Source of the DNA: PALSA-505 sp036502085
Lineage (GTDB): Bacteria; Actinomycetota; Actinomycetes; Streptosporangiales; Streptosporangiaceae
Direction of reading: 5' to 3'
Length of the DNA stretch: 64,000 nt
NCBI GenBank assembly: GCA_036502085.1
Contig: DASXZD010000126.1
Coordinates: forward strand, 1-64,000
This document shows, one piece after another, positions 7,788 through 16,705 of the stretch. The translations under genes and the position numbers were made by a program. The notes under the pieces are model-generated. The model was not told the DNA's origin, did not search any database, and saw only the letters and a program-made list of their open reading frames with translations. The first letter of the stretch is position 1. Each line of letters opens with the position of its first letter.

Positions 7788-9749
7788 TTAGCCCAGGCTG
7801 TGCAGGCCCTTGATGAAATTCTGGCCGTTGGGCGTGCCGAGGCCGGTCATGTTGTCGTATCCCGGCAGGGTGACCTGGCCGTTGTAGCCTGCCATGCGCT
7901 CGCTCTGATCGTCGAACGTGGTCAGGAGGTTGGCGCGGCAGGTGGCGGCGTCACAGAAGGTGCCGCGGTAAGACGACGGGCTGGTGCTGCCCAGCGGCAG
8001 GGCGTCGTGGTAAGCGCCGGTCCCGGACAGCTTGTAGAGCACCGGGTTGGCGAAGCCGAACGGGGCGCTCAGGCCCTGCTGGGCCGCGGTGACCATGCCG
8101 GCCACCAGCGGCGTCGCCAGGCTGGTGCCACCAATGAGGATTTCGCCGAACGCCGGCGGTGACCCCTTAGAAAAGCTGAGTATCCCGACCGCCATGCCGG
8201 TGAACTGGTCGGCGTCGGCGCTGATGTCGGGCACGCTGCGGACCGGGCCGCCCCGGTTGCCGATCCCCCTGGACAGCGCGTGCGGAACCACGCCGACCTG
8301 GTAGGCCGGCTGTCTCCACACCACGCTGGGGCCTCCGCCGGCCGCGCCCTGCTCACCCTGGAGCTTCCACTTGGTGGACTCCAGCAGCGAGACCGCGGTG
8401 GACCAGCCGGTCTCGAACAGGCGGTTGTTAGAGGCGCCGATGCCGAGCGTGGTACCGCCGACCGCGGTCGAGAACGGATCGCTACCGGGCTCCGCGACCC
8501 CCGAGCTGTCGCCGGAGGAGAAGTACATGCCGACGCCCACGGCGGCGGCGCGCACCAGGTAGGCGTGCTCGATGCTGGTGAGCTGGGGGGCCTGGTTCTC
8601 GCCGCCGCTATCCCAGGAGTTGGAGGTGATGGTGGCCAGCGGGTGGCCGCCCGGGCCGTCGATGACCGCCAGGTCGGCGTCGAACAGGCCCTGCAGCCCG
8701 AAGTCACCCTCGTTGCAGGCGTCGCCGCCGATCACGATCTGGTTGGCGCCGGGCGCCATGTCGTAGGAGGACTCGACGTCGAGCTGCTCTTCAATGTTGG
8801 CCGGGTCGCCGCAGTTGTTCTTGCCGAGCGACAGCTCCTCGTACCGCTTCGCCGAGGGGGCCGCGATGCCGTTGGCTGCGGCGTAGTCCTGCAGGGTGAG
8901 GAACATGTCCTTGGTCAGGCCCAGCTCGATCAGGGCTATCGTCTGCCCCTTGCCGCTGCTGGCCGCCCTGGCGCCGTATGCGGCCCGCAACTGGCCGGCG
9001 GTGTAACCACAGACCTCGGTCGGGAACGTGGTGGTGCCGAACTTCTCCGGCAGGCCGGTCACGTCGTTCTGGCCGTAGTACTGGGAGCAGGCTCCTGTGG
9101 GCGCGGCGCCTTTGCGGGTGCGCGAGGACATCTTGATGTTGAGCCGGTCCATCGGCAGCGCCGGCGCGGCGTTGTCGATACCGGTCACGCCCAGCACGCT
9201 GCCGGCCAGGGAAGCCGGGACCGACAAGGCACTAGCGTTGGCGCGCAGGGTGTAGCGCCCGGCGTTGACCGCCGCGGAGGACTTGTACAGCTTTACCTGG
9301 GTGCGGAACGCCGCGTCGATCCTGGAGACCGGCGCGGTGGCCCGCACGTAGTTGCGCTGGGAGTCGGTGTGCACCGCGGTGAATCCCTGACCGCGCAGCC
9401 AGGACGCGACCCGGCTGGCCTGCGCCCGGGTGGCACCGAACTGGGCGGTGTACGTCGCCGGGCTCAGGTAGCGGTGGTAGAGGGCGTTGCCGGGAGTGCT
9501 GACCGCCGTGGCGAACCGCACGGCCGCCGAGATCTGCGGCCGCAGCCACAACTGAACGGAAAGCTGGGTGGACCCGGCGACATCACCGATGGCCTGGACA
9601 TGGCTGGTGAAGGAGACGGCGCTGCCGGCCAGGACCGTTTCGGCTGGCTGTGGCGACGCCTGGGCCAGTCCGCTGAGGCCGGCCGTCGTCATGCCGGCCA
9701 CCACCACCGTGGCACCCACGGCGCCGACGGCCATCTTGATTCTGGACAC
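7788..9749 (-). CDS. Secreted S53 (sedolisin/kumamolisin-like) serine-carboxyl protease
   Basis: 653 aa. The GTG start at 9749 follows GGAAGGGAGACC, the same leader as the paralogue at 27520. Order: Sec signal peptide (ending GLAQAS), pro-kumamolisin activation domain (about 40-210, with YHRYLSP, QFGAT and a GVTGIDNAAP end), then the catalytic domain. The Glu-Asp pair is E320/D324 in IEEQLD and the nucleophile is S543 in GGTSLATP. SNSWDSG probably carries the oxyanion Asp. The C-terminal GYDNMTGLGTPNG loop is the family's calcium site. S53 enzymes are acid-active endopeptidases that self-activate outside the cell. It is about as long as the second copy and clearly homologous along its whole length. 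Confidence 0.93.
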   Translation of the reverse strand: MSRIKMAVGAVGATVVVAGMTTAGLSGLAQASPQPAETVLAGSAVSFTSHVQAIGDVAGSTQLSVQLWLRPQISAAVRFATAVSTPGNALYHRYLSPATYTAQFGATRAQASRVASWLRGQGFTAVHTDSQRNYVRATAPVSRIDAAFRTQVKLYKSSAAVNAGRYTLRANASALSVPASLAGSVLGVTGIDNAAPALPMDRLNIKMSSRTRKGAAPTGACSQYYGQNDVTGLPEKFGTTTFPTEVCGYTAGQLRAAYGARAASSGKGQTIALIELGLTKDMFLTLQDYAAANGIAAPSAKRYEELSLGKNNCGDPANIEEQLDVESSYDMAPGANQIVIGGDACNEGDFGLQGLFDADLAVIDGPGGHPLATITSNSWDSGGENQAPQLTSIEHAYLVRAAAVGVGMYFSSGDSSGVAEPGSDPFSTAVGGTTLGIGASNNRLFETGWSTAVSLLESTKWKLQGEQGAAGGGPSVVWRQPAYQVGVVPHALSRGIGNRGGPVRSVPDISADADQFTGMAVGILSFSKGSPPAFGEILIGGTSLATPLVAGMVTAAQQGLSAPFGFANPVLYKLSGTGAYHDALPLGSTSPSSYRGTFCDAATCRANLLTTFDDQSERMAGYNGQVTLPGYDNMTGLGTPNGQNFIKGLHSLG

Positions 9750-9957
9750 GGTCTCCCTTCCGCACAGCATCATGAGCCCTCTGCTGGAGCATCTGCATCG
9801 CAGGTCCCCGGCGAGGGTCACACTATCGCGAACTACGCGGAAGCGACCATAAGCCACGAATAGCATCGGTTACGTCTATGAAGATGATTCAAACCCGCAT
9901 GCGCGTGAGGAAGAATAATCCACGCGCGGCATCGTATGCGTCCCGGCATTATCCCGC

Positions 9958-10140
9958 TCACGAGACGAAAGCGACGTTGATAATGTGCACTGTCGCCGTC
10001 TCGTCATCTACCTCGTACAAGACGCGGATCGCGCCTGCGTGCAGCCGGCAGATACCAGTGGCACCCCATGAGGTAGCTCCCTCCGGATACGGCTGATCAG
10101 CCAGCGCAGCAACAGTGCGACGCGCGCGGTTGAACGCGTG
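9958..10140 (-). pseudogene. Truncated RelE-type toxin remnant
   Basis: The minus strand from 10140 to the stop at 9958 reads HAFNRARRTVAALADQPYP, then ICRLHAGAIRVLYEVDDE and a IINVAF end. It aligns without gaps to the C-terminal three quarters of the RelE toxin at 3517-3765. The first roughly 24 residues and any antitoxin gene are gone, and upstream codons do not resemble a toxin start. This is a decayed second toxin-antitoxin locus, too short to have been called as an ORF. Confidence 0.8.
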
Positions 10141-10154
10141 ATGGAGGATCCGCC

Positions 10155-10256
10155 GTGACCGCCTATCACCCGATGACGCTAGGTGAACTTGCCGGGCACC
10201 TGGCCGGGGTGGCTGATAGCGGGATTCGGCCCCGCCGGCGGTTAACCGGAAGCTGA
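10155..10256 (+). other. 33-codon ORF, probable gene remnant
   Basis: A GTG at 10155 preceded by GGAGG (10143-10147) opens MTAYHPMTLGELAGHLAGVA and stops 13 codons later. The good ribosome site and protein-like start suggest the 5' end of a lost gene rather than a functional peptide. The rest of 9867-10299 holds only the toxin remnant. Confidence 0.3.
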
Positions 10257-10299
10257 TCGTCCGGTACTGCCTCTAGAGTCGAACGCGGAAGGAGCAGCC

Positions 10300-10920
10300 A
10301 TGCCTGACCGCCGCCCATCACCAGCATCCAGCTCAGCGAGTCCGCTCACGGGGGTGCCCTACACGATCCGGCCGCTGGACGCATCCACCTGGGACGCGTT
10401 CGCGGAGCTGGTCGAACGCAACAACGGCATCTACGGAGGCTGCTGGTGCGTCGGAAATCACACGGAGTACCAGCGCGGGATCAGCGATCCTCGCACGCTG
10501 AAGGAGGAGCTCGTCCGGGCGGGCCAGGCGCACCAGGCGCTGGTGTTCGATGAGCAGGGACTAGCGCAGGGCTGGTGTCAGTACGGCAGCCCGGACGAGC
10601 TCGGGCTCAAGCACCTCCGTGAGTACCGCAAGGACCCGCCGCCTCTGGCCCGCTGGCGGATCGCCTGCATATTCGTCGACAAGCAGCATCGCGGCCAGGG
10701 GATCGCACGAGCCGGGCTCGAGGGCGCGCTCGCGCAGATCGCCGCCGTCGGCGGCGGCCTGGTCGAGGCGATCTCCGAAACCACCGCAGGCCGCGAAGCC
10801 CAGGGTCGGTTCCTGTTCAGCGCCACGGCCGAGCTATTCGAAGAGTACGGGTTTGCGCGGGTGCGGCAGGTGGGCAAGCATGCGTGGATCATGAGCCGAG
10901 ACATCGACCCCAGTGGATGA
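10300..10920 (+). CDS. GNAT-family N-acetyltransferase
   Basis: 206 aa. A GNAT core covers about residues 20-200: strand YTIRPLDASTWDAFAEL, strand RIACIFVDKQHRGQGIARAGLEGAL carrying the acetyl-CoA pyrophosphate loop (R/Q-x-x-G-x-G/A as HRGQGIA), and the C-terminal LFEEYGFARVRQ strand. A GGCWC motif at about 46-50 occurs in a subgroup that acts on small molecules. The start ATG at 10300 follows GGAAGGAG. The acceptor substrate is unknown. It overlaps a small downstream ORF by 8 bp. Confidence 0.88.
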   Translation: MPDRRPSPASSSASPLTGVPYTIRPLDASTWDAFAELVERNNGIYGGCWCVGNHTEYQRGISDPRTLKEELVRAGQAHQALVFDEQGLAQGWCQYGSPDELGLKHLREYRKDPPPLARWRIACIFVDKQHRGQGIARAGLEGALAQIAAVGGGLVEAISETTAGREAQGRFLFSATAELFEEYGFARVRQVGKHAWIMSRDIDPSG

Positions 10921-11080
10921 CGCGAGCGAGCGGCCGCGGTTCCCGGTACGGGTCATCGAGGCAGAGCCGGGAACCGAGCGTTTCCAGGCCGTGCTGGACC
11001 TGGCCGCCCGGGTGCTGGTCCAAGATCGTCACCTGGTCTCCGAGTTCCCGGCCGCCCAGTCTCACGTGCTCGGGGCGTAG
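10913..11080 (+). CDS. Small hypothetical protein coupled to the acetyltransferase
   Basis: GTG 10913 overlaps the acetyltransferase stop and opens a 55-codon frame with strong G/C third positions. Its product VDDASERPRFPVRVIEAEPG...FQAVLDLAARVLVQDRHLV is protein-like (strand followed by two helices). I do not recognise the family. Translation would be coupled to the upstream gene. It may also be a truncated gene, because it ends 19 bp before the convergent F420-type reductase. Confidence 0.45.
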   Translation: MDDASERPRFPVRVIEAEPGTERFQAVLDLAARVLVQDRHLVSEFPAAQSHVLGA

Positions 11081-11098
11081 CCGCTACGCGAGGTAGCC

Positions 11099-11671
11099 TC
11101 AGCGGATCATTCGCAGCGCGAGCTTGCGGTTGCCGCCGTTCTGTCTGACCAGCGCGAACCAGAGCGGCAGCAGGGCGTCTACGGTCGCCGTCGCGTCCGC
11201 GTCGCCGACGAAGGCCGGCTCGAGCCCGACGGCGCCGATGAGCTCTTCGGCCGACGCCCGCGCCTCAGGATCAGCGGCGAAGAAGAGGTTCGCGCCAGGC
11301 CCGGGGTCGGCGAAGTTCTCCCAGCCCAGCGTGTTGAACGCGCGCACATACCGGGCCGACGGCGCCGCGGCCGCGATCAGCGCCCTGCTGTTGAATTCCG
11401 TCGCGCCCATCCGGTTCACCGCATCGATCACCACTTTGCCCGCGAGCGCTGGTCCCTGCTCATTCACGACGTCCGGCAAGACCTGACCGGGGACGGCCAG
11501 CAGGACCACGTCGGCGTCTGTCAGCGCGTCGCCGATGCTCCGGACCGGCGCCCCGCCCGGGCCTTCGCCAGAGCCGTCCCGGGCTCCGTAGACCACGTCA
11601 TGCCCGGCTGCGCGCCACTTGGTCCCGAGCGTTCCGCCGATGTTGCCCTTGCCGATCACCGCTATCTTCAT
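11099..11671 (-). CDS. NADPH-dependent F420 reductase-like oxidoreductase
   Basis: 190 aa starting at ATG 11671 (MKIAVIGKGNIGGTLGTKW), with a Rossmann GxGxxG at about residues 7-12 followed by the VYGARD strand end. Further motifs are DADVVLLAVPG, GKVVIDAVNRMG and ARYVRAFNTLGWENFADP, all typical of the F420-dependent NADP oxidoreductase / IlvC-like N-terminal family. Such enzymes pass hydride between NADPH and F420 or act as small-molecule reductases. The specific substrate cannot be read from sequence. The reading frame extends 11 codons upstream without a ribosome site. Confidence 0.83.
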   Translation of the reverse strand: MKIAVIGKGNIGGTLGTKWRAAGHDVVYGARDGSGEGPGGAPVRSIGDALTDADVVLLAVPGQVLPDVVNEQGPALAGKVVIDAVNRMGATEFNSRALIAAAAPSARYVRAFNTLGWENFADPGPGANLFFAADPEARASAEELIGAVGLEPAFVGDADATATVDALLPLWFALVRQNGGNRKLALRMIR

Positions 11672-11700
11672 GGTCGCCAGCAACCGGTGTGGCACCCGTC

Positions 11701-11989
11701 TCATTCCCGTTTCAGGCCAGGGGGCAGCGTGACGAGCGGGCGGGTGGCACCCCCAGGGGAGAGATTAAGGATCTTCATTCCGTACGCTTGCCGGTGATCG
11801 GTCGCCCATTGCAGGCCCGAGAGCACGGTACCCAGGCTGGTTAGGCCGTCTGCCCCGGCTACCTTGATCGCTACCAGGCTGGCCCCGGTCTGCTTTCAAG
11901 AACGCGTCCGACGGTGTGTGCGGCGGGTCGGAGCCGCCGGTGGAGCCGATGCTTATGGAGAGGTCACGCGTCACGGTGATGCCCGGCAA
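11701..11989 (-). pseudogene. Internally deleted S8 subtilase remnant
   Basis: On the minus strand 11989-11890 reads PGITVTRDLSISIGS...TPSDAFLKAD, like the end of a secreted subtilase prodomain. After a frame change, 11887-11703 reads ASLVAIKVAGADGLTSLG, VLSGLQWATDHRQAYGMKIL and NLSPGG. That is the strand-helix-strand block following the catalytic His of S8 proteases (compare VINLSLG). The catalytic Asp and His segments between the two pieces and the Ser region are absent, so the gene is dead. The junction lies near 11888. Confidence 0.72.
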
Positions 11990-12109
11990 AGGGCCAGCAC
12001 GCGCCGCTAATGTGACGGTTACCGCTGCGATATTAATCTTCTGGGGAAATTAGTAATTGAACGCCTGGCCAACCGAAAGGGGTCGTTAGGCGAGACTGGA
12101 GTGATTGTC

Positions 12110-12235
12110 GTGACCGAGAGCAGAGCGGACGCACTGGCGCGCCTTGAAGTTGTGGCGCGCTTGTACCCGATGAGCCTCGCCGACGGGGCCTCGCCAAGGA
12201 CGGTCGGCCCGACCACCGCATTCCCGTGCCGCTGA
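12110..12235 (+). other. 41-codon ORF upstream of the LAL regulator
   Basis: GTG 12110 opens VTESRADALARLEVVARLYP and ends at 12235, 4 bp before the regulator start. It could be a coupled leader peptide or a gene fragment. No family is recognised. The remainder of 11990-12239 is AT-richer promoter DNA (for example AATTAGTAATTGA at 12049). Confidence 0.35.
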
Positions 12236-12239
12236 CCCG

Positions 12240-14981
12240 GTGATGAGCCTCGTCGGGCGGGACGCCGAAGGGGCGGCGGTGCTGGCCGGCCTCGGCACCG
12301 GGGAGGCGGGCGCTCGCGCGGTACTCCTGGTGGGTGAGGCGGGCATAGGCAAGACCGCGGTCTGGGACTGGGCGACACAGCAGTACCGCACGGCGGGCGG
12401 CCAGGTCCTGTTGTCCCGCGCGACCGCGGCAGAGGCGCGGCTGCCCTGGGTGGGGCTGACCGACCTGCTGCGCTCGGTGCCGGACCCGATCACCGATTCG
12501 CTGCCCAGGCTGCAGGGCCGGGCCCTGCGCGCCGTCGCCCTTCAGTCCGGCGGCGGCGGCGCCGGCGACGAGCGGATTGTCGGCACCGCATTTCACACCA
12601 CGCTGCAGCGAATGGCGGAGACATCGCCGGTGCTGCTGGCGATCGACGATGTCCCCGATTTCGACCCGGCGAGCTGGCGTGCGCTGCTGTTCGCGCTGCG
12701 CAGGCTGGACCACAGCGACGTCCGTTTCCTGGGAACGGTTCGCGGATCCGAAGCCGGCCGCCTGCTCGGCCAGAGCCTGCCGCCAGATGACTGGCGGGAG
12801 ATCCGGCTCGGGCCGCTGAGCATCGCCTACCTCTTCGAACTGCTGCGAGCACGGATCGGCGTTCGCCTGCCGAGGCCGCTGCTGGTCCGGATACACACGA
12901 CCGCGGGCGGAAACCCGTTGTACGCGCTGGAACTGGCGCGCGCACTGGAGCGGCTGGACCGCCAGCCGCAGGCCGGCGTACCGCTGCCGCTGCCAAGCGG
13001 CCTGGTTGCGCTGGTCGAGGCGCGGATTCACAGCTTGCGCGACGACGTCAGGGAACTAGCCGCGGCCACCGCGGCGACGTGGCGGTTCACCGGAGTCGAC
13101 GTGAACCGCGATGCGCTCGACGTCGCGGTGCGGTCAGGCCTGGTGGTGGTCGATACCGGTGACGACGGGGTGGGCGTGATCCGCGCGGCGCACCCACTGC
13201 TCTGCGCGGCGGCCTACAACGGGCTCGACGTGCATAGCCGCCGGGTGCTGCACCAGCGGCTGGCGGCCAGCACGGAGGATCCGGTGGAGCGGGCACGCCA
13301 TCTGGCGCTCGCCTCCCCCGGGCCGCAGGAGCAGGTAGCGGCGGCCCTGGACGCGGGCACCGCCGCCGCGCTGGCGGCGGGCGTTCCCGATATCGGCGTC
13401 GAACTCGCCCGTCTCGCCCTCGACCACACGGTGGCCGTCGCCGACCGGCCGCCGCGGCTCGACCGGTTGGCGGACGCGCAGTTCCGGGCGGGAGACAGCA
13501 CAGGCGCCCTGGCCACTCAGGCGGCGGCGATCCGGCTGACATCAGATCTCCCGCAGCGCGCTCGCCGCCGCATCCGGCTAGCGGAGATCGCCACCGAGAC
13601 CACCGGCTGGCCCAGCGCCGTCGCGGAGGTCCAGACCGCCATCGCCGAGGCGGCGGGCGACCCCACCGTGCTGGCCGAAGCGATGCTGACCCTCGCGGCG
13701 GTCACCGATGACATCAGCCTGTCCTACGCCTCGGCGGCCCGGGCGGTCGAGTTGCTCGAAGGCTTGGACCAGCCGGATCCGCAGATCCTGTCCGGTGCGC
13801 TGGCCCAGGCGGCCGGCGCCAGGTTCCGAGCCGGGCGCGGGCTCGATCACGACATGTTCGCGCGGGCGATCGCGATAGAGCGCGGCCACGACTACCGGCG
13901 GCTCTCTGATCGCGCCGACGCGAATTACGCCGCGCTGCTCAAGTACGCCGACGAGCTCGATACCTCCGAGACGATGCTGAACGCGCTCCTTGACGAGGCC
14001 CGTGCGGCCGGCGACTTTTCCTCGATCGCCTACTCCGTCGCCCACCTGGTCAGCATTGCCCTGTGGCGGGGTCAGATCACGCAAGGGCGGGCGTACGCCG
14101 ATGAGCACCTCACCCTGGCCACGCAGGGCGACATGGCCGGCCAGAGAGCGCAAGCGCAGTACAACCTCGGCCTCGCGATGGCGTACCAGGGAAGGCTCGA
14201 CGAAGCCGACGGCGTCTTCATCGCGCTGCGCGATGACCCGTCAACCACGGGCTGGATCCTGCACCGCGCCCACGGAGGGCTGGGCTTCACCGCCCTGTCC
14301 CGGGGCGATGCCGAGGCAGCGGTGAGCCACCTTGACCAGTGGTATGCGGCACTGTCCGAGATGCACTTCGAAGAACCCGGCTACAGCCGCTCGCACCTGG
14401 ATTACCTGTGCGCGCTCGTCGCGGCCGGCCGGGCCGCCGACGCGGCCAGCGTCCTCGCCGTGCTGACCGTTCAGGCCAGGCGATCCGGCGGCAGGTGGGC
14501 TGCCGTGGTAGCCCGCACCGGGCACGCGCTGATCGACGCTCAGGCGGGTCGGCTGGCGCAGGCGCAGGAGTCGATCGAGGCGGCACTGACCTGGTACCGC
14601 GCTTCGCCGCTGCGCTTCGACCGGGCTCGCACGTTGCTGATCGCGGGCCAGATCAGCCGGCGGGCCAAAGCGAAAACAGTCGCCCACGGCCTGCTCGACG
14701 AGGCCCGCTGCGAGTTCCGCTCCTTTGGCGCTGAGGCCTGGGAGGCACTGGCCGCTGCCGAGCTGGCCCGGGTCAACGTGCGGCCCCGTGCGCCGGCCGA
14801 GCTGACCGAGACCGAGCAGCGGGTGGCCGAGCTCGTCGCGGCCGGACTGACCAACCGGGAGGCGGCCGCGCGCGCCTTCCTCGCCGTGAAGACCGTTGAG
14901 GCGGTGCTAGGCCGGGTGTATCGCAAGCTTGGCATCCGGTCACGTGCCGAGCTCGCGGCCAGGATGCGGGGCGCCGGCTGA
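12240..14981 (+). CDS. LuxR-family LAL transcriptional regulator with AAA+ ATPase
   Basis: 913 aa. The Walker A motif GEAGIGKT lies at 32-39 and the Walker B-like VLLAIDDVPDFD at about 140. A long alpha-helical TPR-like middle spans about 330-830, and a LuxR helix-turn-helix closes the protein at about 848-905 (LTETEQRVAELVAAGLTN...VEAVLGRVYRKLGI). Large ATP-binding LuxR regulators (MalT-like) activate carbohydrate or secondary-metabolite genes on ligand binding. No partner cluster is adjacent, so targets are unknown. In the HTH the usual SxKTVE is AVKTVE. The two adjacent ATG codons at 12240/12243 are equally possible starts. Confidence 0.92.
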   Translation: MMSLVGRDAEGAAVLAGLGTGEAGARAVLLVGEAGIGKTAVWDWATQQYRTAGGQVLLSRATAAEARLPWVGLTDLLRSVPDPITDSLPRLQGRALRAVALQSGGGGAGDERIVGTAFHTTLQRMAETSPVLLAIDDVPDFDPASWRALLFALRRLDHSDVRFLGTVRGSEAGRLLGQSLPPDDWREIRLGPLSIAYLFELLRARIGVRLPRPLLVRIHTTAGGNPLYALELARALERLDRQPQAGVPLPLPSGLVALVEARIHSLRDDVRELAAATAATWRFTGVDVNRDALDVAVRSGLVVVDTGDDGVGVIRAAHPLLCAAAYNGLDVHSRRVLHQRLAASTEDPVERARHLALASPGPQEQVAAALDAGTAAALAAGVPDIGVELARLALDHTVAVADRPPRLDRLADAQFRAGDSTGALATQAAAIRLTSDLPQRARRRIRLAEIATETTGWPSAVAEVQTAIAEAAGDPTVLAEAMLTLAAVTDDISLSYASAARAVELLEGLDQPDPQILSGALAQAAGARFRAGRGLDHDMFARAIAIERGHDYRRLSDRADANYAALLKYADELDTSETMLNALLDEARAAGDFSSIAYSVAHLVSIALWRGQITQGRAYADEHLTLATQGDMAGQRAQAQYNLGLAMAYQGRLDEADGVFIALRDDPSTTGWILHRAHGGLGFTALSRGDAEAAVSHLDQWYAALSEMHFEEPGYSRSHLDYLCALVAAGRAADAASVLAVLTVQARRSGGRWAAVVARTGHALIDAQAGRLAQAQESIEAALTWYRASPLRFDRARTLLIAGQISRRAKAKTVAHGLLDEARCEFRSFGAEAWEALAAAELARVNVRPRAPAELTETEQRVAELVAAGLTNREAAARAFLAVKTVEAVLGRVYRKLGIRSRAELAARMRGAG

Positions 14982-15018
14982 GGCCCCGCTCCGGGCCCAA
15001 GCGGGCCGAAGCGGGGCC
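14982..15018. terminator. Bidirectional hairpin terminator
   Basis: GGCCCCGCT (14982-14990) pairs with AGCGGGGCC (15010-15018), and an inner GGGCC/GGCCC can also form. It sits between two convergent genes whose stops are 50 bp apart. Confidence 0.65.
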
Positions 15019-15031
15019 GAGGGACCGGGGA

Positions 15032-16501
15032 TTAGGGAGCTGGGCAGGCCTTGAAGGTCAGGCTCGCGGTGGCGGTCGCCTTCTTGCTGCCGTCCGCGAA
15101 GCTGGCGGTGCCGGCGAGGGTGTAGAACTTGCCCGGCGTGAGCGCGGCCCCGTTCAGGCTGCTCCCCTGCGTTACGCCGCCGAGGGTCAGCGTCGTGCCG
15201 GTGGTGTGCCAGCCGGACGCCGGGGCGCCCGACACCGCGACCGTGGTGCTCACCACCGGCAGGCAGGACACCGGGCCGGTGACCGTGACGTCGCCGCCGG
15301 TGGAGTCGCCGGTGACCTTGGTGCGCAGCGCGGGCAGCAGCACCGGGTCGGCGATCAGCTGGTCGAACTCGCTGGACGCGCTATCCAGCGCGAACACCGC
15401 CCAGCCGCGGCCGCTGGGCAGCGTGGCGATCCGCGGCGTGCTGCCGACCACCTCGTCGCCCGCAGCGCCCGCGGCGAACCGGACGATCGAGGCCTTGGTC
15501 GTGCGGGGGAAGTTGTCTACGGTGATCTGGCCGCACTCGTTGGTGATGTCGGCCAGCCGGCCGCTGGCGTCAGTAGTGGTCGCGGCGCTGTTCGGGGCGC
15601 AGTCGTTGTTGTCGCCGAACAGCTTGGCCGGCCCGAACGAACCGTTCTGCCAGGAGGCCACCACCGGGTGGTAGAAGTCGGGCTGGCTCACCGCGACCAC
15701 CCGCAGCCCGGCCGAGGTCTCGGTCAGGCCCGGCGCGTAGCCGGCGCTCTCGGTGCCGGTCAGCGGCTTGAAGGCCGACCACTTGCCGCCGGTCAGCGAG
15801 GCGTACTCGTCCGGCACGGAGATGCTGCCAGCCTGCTGGATCACCAGCACCGCGGTGCTGCCGGTAAAGGCTATCTGGGCGGAGCCAACCTCCCAGGGCG
15901 GCGTGGGCGGAGCCGGCGGCGTGCTGCCCTCGGCGCTCACGTCGAGGGTGGTGCCGTCAACCAGCCCGCTCACCGTCCAGACCTTCCCGGACGGGCCGAT
16001 GACCGCATCGAACAGCTGGCCGTTGGAGGGCGCGGAAGCGATCTTCACCGGGCTGGACGCCCCGGCCCCGGCCTGCGACACCGACTTGAGGATCTGCCCC
16101 CCGGCCGTATTGGCGAACCAGACCATGGTCACCGACTTGCTGCCCGGCAGCAGGTTCAGGTCCGCGGCCTCGACCGTGTCCTTGGACGGGATCGTCTGGG
16201 TGCCGCCCGAGCAGGCCGTCTTGGTGACCTTGATCGTGCACAGGAAGACCGTCTTCGACGCGGAGCCCGGCGTGGCGTTGGCGAGCCAGCCGATGTAGGC
16301 GTTGCCCGCCGCATCGGCGGTCGCGTCGAACTCCCCGCCGGTGAACTGGTACTGCTGGGAGAGACCCATCAGGGTGATCCTCGACCCGTTCTCCCCGGGC
16401 GGCGTGGTCGGCGCGGCCTGCGCGGCGGTAACCGCGCCCAGCGCGCACAGCACGGCCGCGGCCGCAGCCGCGGCGATTCGAGATGGTTTCAGGATGAGCA
16501 C
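15032..16501 (-). CDS. Secreted protein of unknown function
   Basis: 489 aa from GTG 16501 (VLILKPSRIAAAAAAAVLCA), with a clear Sec signal peptide ending AAQAAPT. The mature part looks like a beta-propeller-type extracellular domain: repeated short strands such as ANAYIGWLANA, VTMVWFANTAGG, KVWTVSGLVDG and GRGWAVFALD. It ends in a Cys-containing C-terminal Ig-like segment (SCLPVVST...LTFKACP). No catalytic residues are recognisable. It is divergent from the ECF sigma gene at 16706, so the 200-bp intergenic region probably holds both promoters, and this protein may belong to that regulon. Confidence 0.7.
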   Translation of the reverse strand: MLILKPSRIAAAAAAAVLCALGAVTAAQAAPTTPPGENGSRITLMGLSQQYQFTGGEFDATADAAGNAYIGWLANATPGSASKTVFLCTIKVTKTACSGGTQTIPSKDTVEAADLNLLPGSKSVTMVWFANTAGGQILKSVSQAGAGASSPVKIASAPSNGQLFDAVIGPSGKVWTVSGLVDGTTLDVSAEGSTPPAPPTPPWEVGSAQIAFTGSTAVLVIQQAGSISVPDEYASLTGGKWSAFKPLTGTESAGYAPGLTETSAGLRVVAVSQPDFYHPVVASWQNGSFGPAKLFGDNNDCAPNSAATTTDASGRLADITNECGQITVDNFPRTTKASIVRFAAGAAGDEVVGSTPRIATLPSGRGWAVFALDSASSEFDQLIADPVLLPALRTKVTGDSTGGDVTVTGPVSCLPVVSTTVAVSGAPASGWHTTGTTLTLGGVTQGSSLNGAALTPGKFYTLAGTASFADGSKKATATASLTFKACPAP

Positions 16502-16705
16502 GGCAGCCCCCAGGGTCTGGATGACGCAACGGACGGTCCCGGGGCGCACGCGACCCGGTTGGCTCCGACGCTAAGACCGGCTCGCCCCCGGTGAATCAGG
16601 GAAAACCCTCGATCAGGGACCGGGGCGGACCCAGCTTCACGGCCTGCCCCGCCCCGTGACGGGCCCGGCGAGCATCGATCCGCACGCGTCAGGCGTATTA
16701 GCTGT

